A stretch of DNA of 64,000 bases from CAYTTR01 sp964440805. Lineage in GTDB: Bacteria > Acidobacteriota > Aminicenantia > Aminicenantales > Aminicenantaceae. Of the stretch, positions 16,082 to 24,196 are shown piece by piece. The stretch covers positions 13,286 to 77,285 of the forward strand of contig CAYTTR010000009.1 of the NCBI GenBank assembly GCA_964440805.1, in the 5' to 3' direction. A model generated the notes under the pieces. That model saw only the letters and a list, made by a program, of their open reading frames with translations, was not told the DNA's origin and ran no database searches. The position numbers were made by a program, and so were the translations under genes. Position 1 is the stretch's first letter; each line of letters begins with the position of its first letter.

Positions 16082-16657
16082 TTAAACCCTGACCACTGTT
16101 GCTCCACAATGAGGACATTTTTCCTCATCTTTACGTCTGGGTTGATTGCATTCAGGGCATTTTTCCAGTTCAACCTGACAGCTTTTACAAAATTTTTCAA
16201 ATCCTTCTAAGGGGCCTTCACAATAGGGACAATTAATTTGTTTCTTCCTCTCTCTATCAGCTTCAGGCTTGTCTTTATTATCGCGGCCTTTCTTTTTTTC
16301 AAGGTAGTTCTCAATTGCTTTATGAAGGGCATCAGCTCCCAGGTTGGAACAATGCATTTTATTCTTGGGTAAACCTCCCAATTCATCTGCCACTATTCTG
16401 TTGGTTATTTTCATGGCTTCATCAAGGTTTCTCCCTTTGGCCATTTCACTGACCATGCTGGAGACAGCAATAGCAGCCCCGCAGCCAAAGGTCTGAAATT
16501 TGACATCTTCAATCCTGTCATCTTTGACTTTAATATAGAAAGTCATCATGTCTCCACAAACTGGATTTCCCACCTTTCCTATCCCGTCAGCATTTTCAAT
16601 TTTTCCTACATTTCGGGGATTTTGAAAATGGTCCATAACTTTTTCACTATATATCAT
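16082..16657 (-). CDS. IscU/NifU-type Fe-S scaffold fused to zinc ribbons
   Basis: Residues 1-125 are an IscU-like scaffold with the three assembly cysteines C34 (GNPVCGD), C59 (FGCGAA) and C103 (KMHCSN). A charged linker (about 120-140) leads to a C-terminal part with four CxxC pairs (CPYC, CKSC, CPEC, CPHC) that looks like two zinc ribbons. IscU proteins normally stop after the scaffold, so the tail is unusual. Its ATG overlaps the nifS stop by 4 bases (ATGA). It accepts sulfur from that desulfurase. The tail could mediate partner or metal binding; this is inference. Confidence 0.92.
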   Translation of the reverse strand: MIYSEKVMDHFQNPRNVGKIENADGIGKVGNPVCGDMMTFYIKVKDDRIEDVKFQTFGCGAAIAVSSMVSEMAKGRNLDEAMKITNRIVADELGGLPKNKMHCSNLGADALHKAIENYLEKKKGRDNKDKPEADRERKKQINCPYCEGPLEGFEKFCKSCQVELEKCPECNQPRRKDEEKCPHCGATVVRV

Positions 16658-17832
16658 TTCTCCTCCTCCAAGTACTCCGAATACAGAGGCGACATCTGTC
16701 TCAGTCTTTCAATAATGGGAGGAAAGACTTCCAGGAGATAATCTATGTCTTCCCTTGTATTTTCCTCCACAAAACTGAACACCAAAGAACCCTGGGCCAC
16801 AGAATGATCCAGTCCCATGGCCAGAAGAACATGAGAGGCTTTTAGGGCTCGGGAAGTACAGGCTGAGCCGCTGGAAGCTGCGATTCCCTTCATATCGAGA
16901 TTGAGCAACATAGCCTCTCCTTCAACAAAACGCACACAAAAACTGGCATGGTGAGGAAGCCTTCTTTCAGGATGCCCGGTCAGAATAACATGGTTAACTT
17001 TTTTGGGAAGAAGTTTGATCAAACGATCGCGAAGAGGAAGAATATTTGTTTCTCTTTCCTTCATCCTCTGCTGGGCAAGTTCTGCAGCCCGGCCCATCCC
17101 AACTATTCCAGCCACATTTTCAGTTCCTGCCCGGAGGCCACTTTCCTGGATTCCTCCATGAATCAAAGGAATTATTCTGGTTCCTTTTTTTATAAAAAGA
17201 GCAGCTGCTCCCTTAGAACCATAGAACTGGTGACCAGCCAAACTCATTGCATCAACCTTCAAGTTTCGTACATCAATGGGAATATTTCCAGCAGCTGCTA
17301 CGGCATCAGAGTGAAAAAGAACTTCCTTCTCCTGACAAACAGCAGCAATTTCTTTTACGGGCTGACTGGTGCCAACTTCACTGTTGGCCGTCATTACCGA
17401 AACAAGGATGGTATCAGGAGTAATCATTTTCTCTACATCTTCGGGATCAATCAATCCATGTGAATCACAAGGAACATGACTCAACTTAAATCCCATTTTT
17501 TCAAGCTGGAGGCCTGAGTGCAGAACAGATTGATGTTCAATAGAAGAAAGTATAATATGATTACCTTTCTTCCGATTAGCCAAGGCAAGCCCTTTTATGG
17601 CCATGTTATTGGACTCAGAGCCGCTGGAAGTAAAATATATCTCTTCGGGCTTGGCTTTTAATAACCTGGCGACTTTTTCCCGGGCCTGTTCTATAGCCTT
17701 GTAAGCTTGCTGGCCAAAGGAGTGGAGACTCTGTGGATTACCGAAATGATTATTGAGATAAGGAACCATCGCTTGCCCTACCTCTTCTGAGATAGGTGTA
17801 GCAGCGATATGATCGAAATAAATCCTTTTCAT
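16654..17832 (-). CDS. Cysteine desulfurase (NifS/IscS family)
   Basis: PLP enzyme that turns cysteine into alanine and gives persulfide sulfur for iron-sulfur assembly. The PLP lysine is K207 in HQFYGSKG, SIEHQSVL holds the conserved active-site histidine, and the persulfide cysteine is C325 in SSGSACTS, a class I loop. The length is 392 residues. It is coupled to the IscU fusion by a 4-base overlap and follows a Nfu-like gene by 32 bases, forming a nfu-nifS-iscU-tusA-nadA run on the minus strand. Whether it should be called nifS or iscS cannot be decided from sequence. Confidence 0.95.
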   Translation of the reverse strand: MKRIYFDHIAATPISEEVGQAMVPYLNNHFGNPQSLHSFGQQAYKAIEQAREKVARLLKAKPEEIYFTSSGSESNNMAIKGLALANRKKGNHIILSSIEHQSVLHSGLQLEKMGFKLSHVPCDSHGLIDPEDVEKMITPDTILVSVMTANSEVGTSQPVKEIAAVCQEKEVLFHSDAVAAAGNIPIDVRNLKVDAMSLAGHQFYGSKGAAALFIKKGTRIIPLIHGGIQESGLRAGTENVAGIVGMGRAAELAQQRMKERETNILPLRDRLIKLLPKKVNHVILTGHPERRLPHHASFCVRFVEGEAMLLNLDMKGIAASSGSACTSRALKASHVLLAMGLDHSVAQGSLVFSFVEENTREDIDYLLEVFPPIIERLRQMSPLYSEYLEEEK

Positions 17833-17864
17833 TTCTTCCTTTGACCTTATCCTTATCCAGATGA

Positions 17865-18083
17865 TTAAACAGCCACTACTTCTTTAACTTCCGGAATTTC
17901 CTTTTTCAGGAGACGCTCAATTCCCATCTTCAGGGTAATCTGGGACATCGGACACCCCCCGCAAGCTCCGGTAAGTCTGACTTTAACCACTCCATCCTTT
18001 ACTTCCACCAGCTCTACATCTCCTCCATCAGCTTTTAAGCTGGGACGGATTTTAGCCAAAGTCTTTTCTACCTGTTCTCTCAT
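17865..18083 (-). CDS. Nfu-type iron-sulfur carrier (NifU C-terminal domain)
   Basis: 72-residue protein made only of the NifU C-terminal domain. It has ADGGDVELV and the cluster-binding CxxC in ACGGCPMSQITL. It would carry or transfer a 4Fe-4S cluster after assembly. It heads the iron-sulfur operon, 32 bases before nifS. A good AGGAGG-like stretch precedes the ATG. The identification is firm by motif; its client proteins (NadA, AmrS and others) are inference. Confidence 0.93.
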   Translation of the reverse strand: MREQVEKTLAKIRPSLKADGGDVELVEVKDGVVKVRLTGACGGCPMSQITLKMGIERLLKKEIPEVKEVVAV

Positions 18084-18254
18084 TATTCTGTTCCTCCTAA
18101 AAGATAATCCAGGTTAAATAATATCTTATTACTTTTTTATTCCAAACTCCATTAAAACCTGAAGAGTTTTTAACTTGTAATCTCCTTCTATTTCTTATCA
18201 ATTCTATATGATTACTGTATATTTTAAAGCTTACCCATCTTAAAGTCAACAACA

Positions 18255-18286
18255 GGGGACTTTCCCCAAAGGGACACCTCTTCCCC
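18255..18286 (+). repeat. Short palindromic repeat, copy A
   Basis: Matches the GGGGACGTTCCCCAAAGGGACACC family seen at 50111 and 56811, with GGGGACTTTCCCC in the hairpin. It faces copy B at 18364-18406 across about 77 AT-rich bases, making an inverted pair between the divergent ends of nfu and purA. The rest of the gap 18084-18406 has no gene that I can support. Confidence 0.7.
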
Positions 18287-18363
18287 AAGACATTTAAATT
18301 TTTTTTGTTCCTATCTTTTAATAATAATTGATCGTAAGGATAATAAATCTAATTCTCTTCTGG

Positions 18364-18406
18364 AAAGGGTGTCCTTTTAGGGAACGCCCTTTAGGGAACG
18401 TCCCCT
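18364..18406 (-). repeat. Short palindromic repeat, copy B, abutting the purA stop
   Basis: Read on the minus strand, it begins right after the purA TAA as GGGGACGTTCCC, repeats a GGGCGTTCCC half and ends AAAGGACACCC. It therefore lies in the same orientation as the gene it follows, as do the copies at 50111 and 56811. It may act as a transcript 3'-end hairpin. Confidence 0.7.
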
Positions 18407-19729
18407 TTACAGTGAAGCCCTCACTTCATTCAAGTTAACCAATAAGGCCAGCTCTTCTTCAAAAAAGAGGGTTTCTTCTCTTTTCATGCCAGTGGATACA
18501 ACTGCGATCCGGGCTTGAATAAGATCCTCTATAAGCTTTAAATAATCAAGAAAGGCAGAAGGCATTTCATCTATATTTTTTGCTTTTTTCAAGCTGGAAC
18601 TCCAACCTTTTACTGTTTTATAAACAGGTTTAACTTCCTCAAGTATCCAGCTCTCTGGAGGAAATTCTTTCAGTCTTTCACCTTTGTATTTATATTCTGT
18701 ACAAACCTGAATTTCCTCAAATCCCTCCATGACATCCGGTTTCATCAAGGCTATCTTTTCAATACCGTTGAGCTGACAAGCATAACTTACTGCCAGAGCA
18801 TCAAACCAGCCACACCTTCGCGGCCTGCCAGTAGTGGCTCCAAATTCATTTCCGTGTTTTAGAAGTTCCTTGCCTTTGCTTCCATGAATTTCAGTGGGAA
18901 AAGGCCCCTCGCCAACTCTGGTAGTGTAGGCTTTAGTTACACCCAGAACTACATCTACCTTATCTGGCCCCACACCCAGACCAGTGCATATTCCTCCTGC
19001 CGAAGCGCTGGAAGAAGTCACATAAGGATAAGTTCCATGATCCACATCCAACAAAACACCCTGAGCGCCCTCAAAAAGAACGCTTTTACCTTTTCTTATT
19101 TGCTTGTTCAAAAGATACGATGTATCACCGATGAATTTTTTAAGTTTCCGGGAATATTCACAATACTCTTCATATATTTTATCTGCCTCAATTAGAGGTT
19201 TTGCGAAGTGAGCCAGGTATATATTTTTTTCCTCGATATTTTTCCATATCTTTTCTTTTAGCAAGGGCAAATTAAGAAGATCCCCCACTCGAATTCCACA
19301 ACGGCCATACTTATCAACATAGGAAGGTCCAATCCCCCTCAAAGTGGTTCCGATTTTTTTTTCTATCATCCTTTCTTCTTGAAGTTTCTCTAGCTCTTTA
19401 TGGTAAGGCAGAATTAGGTGAGCCTGGCGGCTAATTATAATATTATGCTCATGGTCTATTCCTCTGGCTTTCAAATCATTTAGTTCAGTTAGAAAGGCTG
19501 CTGGATCCACCACCACTCCATTTCCGATCACACAGAGCTTATCCTCATGAAGAATGCCTGATGGTATCAGATGAAGAACAAACTTTTTCCCTTGAAAACA
19601 GACAGTATGTCCGGCATTGTGCCCTCCTTGATAACGAGCAACAATATCAAAAGAAGGAGTTAGAAGATCAATTATTTTCCCTTTACCCTCATCACCCCAT
19701 TGGGTTCCAACTACAGCCAGGTTTGTCAT
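18407..19729 (-). CDS. purA: Adenylosuccinate synthetase
   Basis: Joins IMP and aspartate with GTP to make adenylosuccinate, first step to AMP. The N-terminus has the GTP-binding GTQWGDEGKGK, then YQGGHNAGHT with the catalytic histidine; FEGAQGVLLDVDHGTYPYVTS... region and TRVGEGPFPTE are in place. At 440 residues it is slightly longer than many homologues; the C-terminal part after GWFDALAV is less typical but intact. It ends directly at a copy of the palindromic repeat. The upstream neighbour on the same strand is the porin-like gene, 70 bases away. Confidence 0.96.
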   Translation of the reverse strand: MTNLAVVGTQWGDEGKGKIIDLLTPSFDIVARYQGGHNAGHTVCFQGKKFVLHLIPSGILHEDKLCVIGNGVVVDPAAFLTELNDLKARGIDHEHNIIISRQAHLILPYHKELEKLQEERMIEKKIGTTLRGIGPSYVDKYGRCGIRVGDLLNLPLLKEKIWKNIEEKNIYLAHFAKPLIEADKIYEEYCEYSRKLKKFIGDTSYLLNKQIRKGKSVLFEGAQGVLLDVDHGTYPYVTSSSASAGGICTGLGVGPDKVDVVLGVTKAYTTRVGEGPFPTEIHGSKGKELLKHGNEFGATTGRPRRCGWFDALAVSYACQLNGIEKIALMKPDVMEGFEEIQVCTEYKYKGERLKEFPPESWILEEVKPVYKTVKGWSSSLKKAKNIDEMPSAFLDYLKLIEDLIQARIAVVSTGMKREETLFFEEELALLVNLNEVRASL

Positions 19730-19799
19730 TTCAACTCCTGCTCTTCATTTTTTTCTTCCACCGGAAGGATTCTACCAAATGGCCTTAGGGGAGACAAGC

Positions 19800-20855
19800 T
19801 CAAAAAAGCACTGCTATCTGGAAAGAAAACCGGTCCTCTTCTAAATCTGCATTCAGGTCAGTATTCCAGTCATATTCGAATTTAAGGAAAAGAACTCTGT
19901 CAATGGCATAAACTGCGCCCAAAGCCCATCGGTTCTTACTTATATTAGTCCCTTCGCCTGGCAAATCCTCTCCAGCAAATCCCTTTCCATGAAAAGGATC
20001 GGTGTAAGTTACTTTCTGATAGCTCAAAACAGGAGTTAGACCTCCCCAATTCAGAGTTGCTTGGACAAAATAACCATCAAGTTCTCCGGTCAAAAATTCT
20101 TCTGGATTCTCAATTTTAGCCCCACTATATTCAGCCAAGAGAGAAAAAGAGGAAGTTACCCAGGAAAAATAAAATCCCTGCAGGTGAATCCAGCGCAGAT
20201 TTCCATCATCATATTTCCCTTGATAACGGGAATAACCGACTTCAAAATTTTCCTCAAGCTGCCAGGTGATTTGTCCACCAATCCCCTTATTGGCATTGTT
20301 ATCAGCCCACTGCTGCCCCTGACTCAATGTCGATGCTTCGGCCAGGCCATTTCCTGCATAGACTGCATAACGGAGGCCTCCCCATAGGCCTTGGATTCCA
20401 ATCCCAAGATCACGCCATCGTTCGGGATAAGTGTATTCGAGGTTCAGGGGACGGTGGATAAGAGCTGTTTCATGAGCCCTGAAAAGCTCATTATAAATTC
20501 CGAAGGGAACCAAGTACAGCCCTAACCGGAACTCAAACGTTATTGAGGGCTTGAACCTCATCCAGGCCCTATCCAGACTGAAAGAATCGTTCCCTTGCAA
20601 ATGAAACTCCCCCAGAAAATCCACGTTGGAGGTAATTTCTTCACTAAAAATCATTCCCAAAACAGGCCGGTAAAACTCACCATGAGTATAATCAGTGTCT
20701 ACTTGTCCCTTTGAATAAGTACAGGAAAGATAAAAAGATGTTTTTCCCGCTAAATTAACTGGAACAATAACAGCCAGTCCCAAACAAAGACTGAACACCT
20801 TCTTTTTTAAAGAATTGAAAAATCGAAATCGTCTTCCAAAATATCTTTTTTCCAT
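19800..20855 (-). CDS. Outer-membrane porin-like beta-barrel protein
   Basis: 351 residues with a basic N-terminus and hydrophobic core (residues about 17-35), a likely signal peptide. The body consists of alternating hydrophobic and polar stretches rich in Tyr, Trp and Phe, and the chain ends FQIAVLF with a terminal phenylalanine, as in outer-membrane barrels. The pattern YLVPFGIYNELFRAHE resembles phosphate-selective-type porins but I do not claim that family. Its start overlaps the preceding oxidoreductase gene by 49 bases; a later GTG would lose the positive n-region. Substrate unknown. Its place after the oxidoreductase-rubredoxin genes may be only operon sharing. Confidence 0.75.
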   Translation of the reverse strand: MEKRYFGRRFRFFNSLKKKVFSLCLGLAVIVPVNLAGKTSFYLSCTYSKGQVDTDYTHGEFYRPVLGMIFSEEITSNVDFLGEFHLQGNDSFSLDRAWMRFKPSITFEFRLGLYLVPFGIYNELFRAHETALIHRPLNLEYTYPERWRDLGIGIQGLWGGLRYAVYAGNGLAEASTLSQGQQWADNNANKGIGGQITWQLEENFEVGYSRYQGKYDDGNLRWIHLQGFYFSWVTSSFSLLAEYSGAKIENPEEFLTGELDGYFVQATLNWGGLTPVLSYQKVTYTDPFHGKGFAGEDLPGEGTNISKNRWALGAVYAIDRVLFLKFEYDWNTDLNADLEEDRFSFQIAVLF

Positions 20856-22009
20856 TGGCTAATATCTTTCTTTTGCTTAACAGCCCGGCTCATTTCATTA
20901 ATCCCTTTTTTAAGACCCAACCAGATTGCTCCTGCGGCTTTCCCATCCTCAAGGACAATTTTTTTATAAATTCCTCTCTCCCTGTCTTCTCTCTTTATTT
21001 CTTCAAAATTATCCCCTTCGGGATTAATAAGACCCAGAGAAGTCAAATCGATTCCCATCACTTTCAGGGTATTGGAGGGTACGGTTCCCCTATACTTTTT
21101 CTCTTGACCAGCAATATTGGCAGCTGCTACCTGAGCCTGATCATAGGTTGCCGGAATTATACCATAAGTCACTCCTTGAAACTGAGTTACATCTCCGGCA
21201 GCATAGACTTTGGAATGACTGGTCCGGCATAATTCATCAATCACCACTCCCTGGTTAACTTCAAGTCCAGCCTCCTTGGCCAGCCCGGTGTTCGGACGGA
21301 CTCCGGCTGCCACCAATGCTGTCTCAGTCCTCATTTCCTTCCCCTCTTGAAAACGAATTCCGGAAATTTCCTCTCTTCCAAGCAATTCTTTAGTCATCAT
21401 ACCCACATGAACACTAATCCCCATTTTTTCGATTAAATCTTTAAGGATTTCTCCTCCGCGAGGATCGAGTTGCTTAGGCAGGAGATAGGAGAAATATTCC
21501 ACAATATCTACTTCGGCCCCCCGGGTTTTAAGAGCCCTGGCAACCTCCAATCCCAAAAGGCCTCCTCCGATTATAATAATCTTTCTCTTCTTATCTACCC
21601 TGTCTGTTAAAAAATCAGCATCATCAAGAGTTCTCAGGGACAATACCCCTTGTTTATCCATGCCTTTAAAAGGAGGAAAAAATGGCCTTGCGCCATTGGC
21701 CAGAACCAGAATGTCATATTTCTCCTTTTCTCCTCCCCGTGGTTCCACTTCTCTACTTTGAAGAAAAAGTTTCTCCACCGGTTTTTCAAACTTAACAGAG
21801 ATATTGCGGGACTCAAACCATTGCCCGGAAAAAGGGAACAGTTTCTCGCGGGGAAGTTTCCCCGCCAGATATTCGATAAGATTAGGTCTGGGATAATAAT
21901 GATACTTCTCCTGGGCAAAGATATCTATAACTGTTTTATCATCCAGCTCCCTTAGTGTTTTGGCCAGAATCACTCCCGCCAGGCCATTGCCTATAATTAT
22001 TACACGCAT
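20807..22009 (-). CDS. NAD(P)H/FAD oxidoreductase, probable NADH:rubredoxin reductase
   Basis: 400-residue two-dinucleotide-fold flavoprotein. The FAD site is GNGLAG at residues 7-12, the NAD site is IIIGGGLLGLEVA around residue 150, and VYAAGDV marks the second FAD contact. Such proteins reduce rubredoxin, oxygen or nitrite-reductase subunits. The gene directly upstream is a rubredoxin and the next a ferritin-like protein, so an NADH-to-rubredoxin-to-diiron peroxidase chain is likely. The C-terminus overlaps the porin-like gene by 49 bases. The choice of rubredoxin as partner rests on context. Confidence 0.85.
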   Translation of the reverse strand: MRVIIIGNGLAGVILAKTLRELDDKTVIDIFAQEKYHYYPRPNLIEYLAGKLPREKLFPFSGQWFESRNISVKFEKPVEKLFLQSREVEPRGGEKEKYDILVLANGARPFFPPFKGMDKQGVLSLRTLDDADFLTDRVDKKRKIIIIGGGLLGLEVARALKTRGAEVDIVEYFSYLLPKQLDPRGGEILKDLIEKMGISVHVGMMTKELLGREEISGIRFQEGKEMRTETALVAAGVRPNTGLAKEAGLEVNQGVVIDELCRTSHSKVYAAGDVTQFQGVTYGIIPATYDQAQVAAANIAGQEKKYRGTVPSNTLKVMGIDLTSLGLINPEGDNFEEIKREDRERGIYKKIVLEDGKAAGAIWLGLKKGINEMSRAVKQKKDISQWKKDILEDDFDFSIL

Positions 22010-22034
22010 GCTATTTTATAAGAAGAGATAAATT

Positions 22035-22196
22035 TCAGTCTATTTTACGAAAAAATTCTTTTCCCACTCCACACTGAGGACAAACCCAGTCATCGGGAAG
22101 TCCTTCAAAGGGAGTTCCCGGTTCTATTCCATTTTCCGGGTCTCCCATTTTTGGATCATAAATATAGCCACAAGCTGTGCATTCCCATTCATCCAT
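22035..22196 (-). CDS. Rubredoxin
   Basis: 53-residue FeS4 electron carrier. Both iron-binding knuckles are present, CTACGY at residues 6-11 and CPQCG at 39-43, with the classical YDP and PDDWVCP elements. AAGGAG lies about 7 bases before the ATG. It sits 25 bases upstream of the flavoprotein at 20807-22009 and 27 bases after the ferritin-like gene on the same strand. It likely links NADH to rubrerythrin-type peroxidases. Confidence 0.95.
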   Translation of the reverse strand: MDEWECTACGYIYDPKMGDPENGIEPGTPFEGLPDDWVCPQCGVGKEFFRKID

Positions 22197-22223
22197 TGAT
22201 TTCTCCTTTCTTTGGTCTCATTT

Positions 22224-22676
22224 TTAATAACCTTCTAAAACACGGGTTTCATATTCGCTTTCCAGACGGAGCTTATGCGATTTCTCTTGAGCCACCAGGA
22301 ATTGAAAAAGCCTTTTTATTTCCTCGGATTTTGCCCGCTCGGCCAGATCACTGTAAAGCTCCACTGCTTTCTGCTCTTTCTTGGCAGCAAAGATTAAAAT
22401 ATCCTGAAATTTCATATCCTCTTCAAGTGGTTCTTCCACCAGATAATCGGAAATCTTCATATCATCAACCCTTGGAATTGAACCGGTTTCAAGGATTTTC
22501 CTGTCCAGTCCTTGGAGCAATCGCTTGTGATTCATTTCTTCTGACTGAAGATCACTGAGAAGTTCTTTCAATCCCGGAGTCTTGGCTTTTTTTTGAAGCT
22601 CACCATATCTGTTTATGGCTTCTTCCTCCCTTTCTATGGCAAATTGAATAACCGAATCGAAATCAGAAAAATCCAT
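22224..22676 (-). CDS. Ferritin-like diiron protein, third paralogue
   Basis: 150 residues in two helical halves. Diiron-type motifs are EREEEAINRY and QSEEMNHKRLL in the first half, AAKKEQKAVELYSDL and VAQEKSHKLRLE in the second. It is closest in plan to the proteins at 3550 and 13770 but shares only moderate identity with them by eye. It is the first gene of the ferritin-like, rubredoxin, flavoprotein set, which supports a role in peroxide or oxygen removal. The gene-free stretch before it (22677-22934) shows nothing I can name. Confidence 0.82.
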   Translation of the reverse strand: MDFSDFDSVIQFAIEREEEAINRYGELQKKAKTPGLKELLSDLQSEEMNHKRLLQGLDRKILETGSIPRVDDMKISDYLVEEPLEEDMKFQDILIFAAKKEQKAVELYSDLAERAKSEEIKRLFQFLVAQEKSHKLRLESEYETRVLEGY

Positions 22677-22934
22677 TCTCCTTTCTCCTCATAATCATTA
22701 TTTCTCCCTCCTTCCTCAAAAAAAATAAAGACATCAGAAAGATGAGATTTTTGCATGAATATTATAAATAAAAAAACAGCTATTGTGAAATTTATAATAA
22801 AAAACGCTAGAATTTTTTCAATGGAGACATACCATTCTCTCCCAATTTGACGACGGCTTAAAAATTTGATGGAACTCCGGGAATGTTTTTTACCTTGATT
22901 TCAGCAGCTGTTTTAATTATTATTTTCATCTACA

Positions 22935-23303
22935 ATGAAAATAAAACACTGGTTAATTCTGATCTCAAGTTGGTTGGTTCCCGGGCTAGGTCATATGGTT
23001 CAGAAAAAAACCAACCGGGCCTTAATTTTTTTTGCCTGTATTAGCTTGATGACCTTGATGGGGCTTCTGGCAGGAGGTAGAATCTATTCTTTCCAATTGG
23101 AGAATCCTCTGACTATCCTGGCTTTTTTTTCTGATCTGGGCAATGGCCTTTTCTACTTCATATCCCGAAAAATCGGATTGGGACTGGGGGACCTGAAAAG
23201 AACTTCTTACGAATTTGGAACAGCTTTCCTGGCTGGAGCAGGACTCCTGAACTATCTCGTCGCTCTCGATGCCCTGGATATCGCTTTAGGGAGAAAAAAG
23301 TGA
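22935..23303 (+). CDS. DUF6677-like membrane protein
   Basis: 122-residue membrane protein with about three to four hydrophobic segments. It opens with SSWLVPGLGHMVQKKTNRALIF, cut here only in reading: the SWLVPGLGH element, a GGRIYSF element, PLTILAFFSDLGNGL and the LNYLVALDALDIALGRK end match DUF6677 proteins known from Acidobacteria. The function is unknown; the N-terminal WLVPGLGH is shared with TM2-like proteins. No clear ribosome site precedes the ATG. The next gene overlaps its stop by GTGA. Confidence 0.72.
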   Translation: MKIKHWLILISSWLVPGLGHMVQKKTNRALIFFACISLMTLMGLLAGGRIYSFQLENPLTILAFFSDLGNGLFYFISRKIGLGLGDLKRTSYEFGTAFLAGAGLLNYLVALDALDIALGRKK

Positions 23304-23476
23304 TCCTGGAAAGCCATTTCTTTTCTCTTGTTATTTATGCCTTGCTGGTCAGCCTGGTTTTATCCTTGATAAGAAGAAATGACCGGAAAGCAAGGATTAA
23401 GCATTTCATCTCTCTTTTCCTCATCATGGTCCTCGGAGCTTTTCTTTTCGGTTGGTTCATGTATTTGTTCTTATAA
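23300..23476 (+). CDS. Small two-helix membrane protein
   Basis: 58 residues starting at a GTG that overlaps the DUF6677 stop (GTGA), a sign of translational coupling. It has two hydrophobic segments (about 8-23 and 36-58) separated by a basic loop RRNDRKARIK. I know no named family. Its tight coupling suggests it works with the DUF6677 protein. Confidence 0.65.
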   Translation: MILESHFFSLVIYALLVSLVLSLIRRNDRKARIKHFISLFLIMVLGAFLFGWFMYLFL

Positions 23477-23530
23477 AGAGTCTTTTAAAAACAGGAACCG
23501 CATAATGTCAGCTTTTCGGCCTCATAAAAT

Positions 23531-24196
23531 ATGATAGAGCTTTACCACATCTGGAAACAATACCAGAAGCCCCATTGGGCGCTGTCAGATATCACCTTTT
23601 CCTTAAACAGAGGAGATTTCTGTTTTATAACCGGTCCCAGCGGGTCGGGAAAGACCACCCTGTTGAAAATCATATACCAGAATATTTTCCCTTCTCAGGG
23701 ACAAATAATTATCGATGGGAAAAACATTCTTCGAATCCCCAGTCATAAAATATACCAACTGAGGAGGACCATGGGTATTGTTTTCCAGGATTTTCGTCTC
23801 CTTTTTCATAAAAAAGTATTTGATAACGTGGCTGTTGTTCTTCAGGTTCTGGGAATACCCAGAAAAGAAATCAGGCGTCGCGTCTTCAATGCACTCAGAA
23901 TGGTAAATCTCCACCATAAAATGTGGGATTTTCCCTCACAACTTTCCTATGGAGAACAACAGAGAGTAGCCATCGCCCGGGCAGTAGTCAATCATCCAAA
24001 AATCATCTTAGCCGACGAACCCACTGGAAATCTGGATCCTGAATTGGCCTTCGAAATTATGAGCTTCTTCAAAGAAATTAATAAACAAGGAGCCACCGTA
24101 ATTATCTGCACTCATGACCGGGAACTAATCCGACATTTCGGAGAAAAAATTCTCTTTCTCTATAAAGGAAAACTTTTAAGAAAGGAAACACTCTGA
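23531..24196 (+). CDS. ftsE: Cell division ATP-binding protein FtsE
   Basis: ABC ATPase that drives FtsX to activate septal peptidoglycan hydrolases. Walker A is TGPSGSGKTT near residues 34-43, the signature is LSYGEQQRVAIARA, Walker B is IILADEPTGNLD, and the H-loop is CTHDR. The 221-residue length is normal. The downstream ftsX start overlaps the ftsE stop. Confidence 0.95.
   Translation: MIELYHIWKQYQKPHWALSDITFSLNRGDFCFITGPSGSGKTTLLKIIYQNIFPSQGQIIIDGKNILRIPSHKIYQLRRTMGIVFQDFRLLFHKKVFDNVAVVLQVLGIPRKEIRRRVFNALRMVNLHHKMWDFPSQLSYGEQQRVAIARAVVNHPKIILADEPTGNLDPELAFEIMSFFKEINKQGATVIICTHDRELIRHFGEKILFLYKGKLLRKETL

Noticed and set aside
18097..18288. A 63-codon minus-strand frame in the nfu-purA gap
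   Set aside because: Covers palindromic repeat copy A and AT-rich DNA; no motif and no ribosome site.
22884..23045. A small frame opening MFFTLISAAVLIII before the DUF6677 gene
   Set aside because: Runs far into the DUF6677 gene in another frame, with no strong ribosome site; overlap of this length is unlikely.
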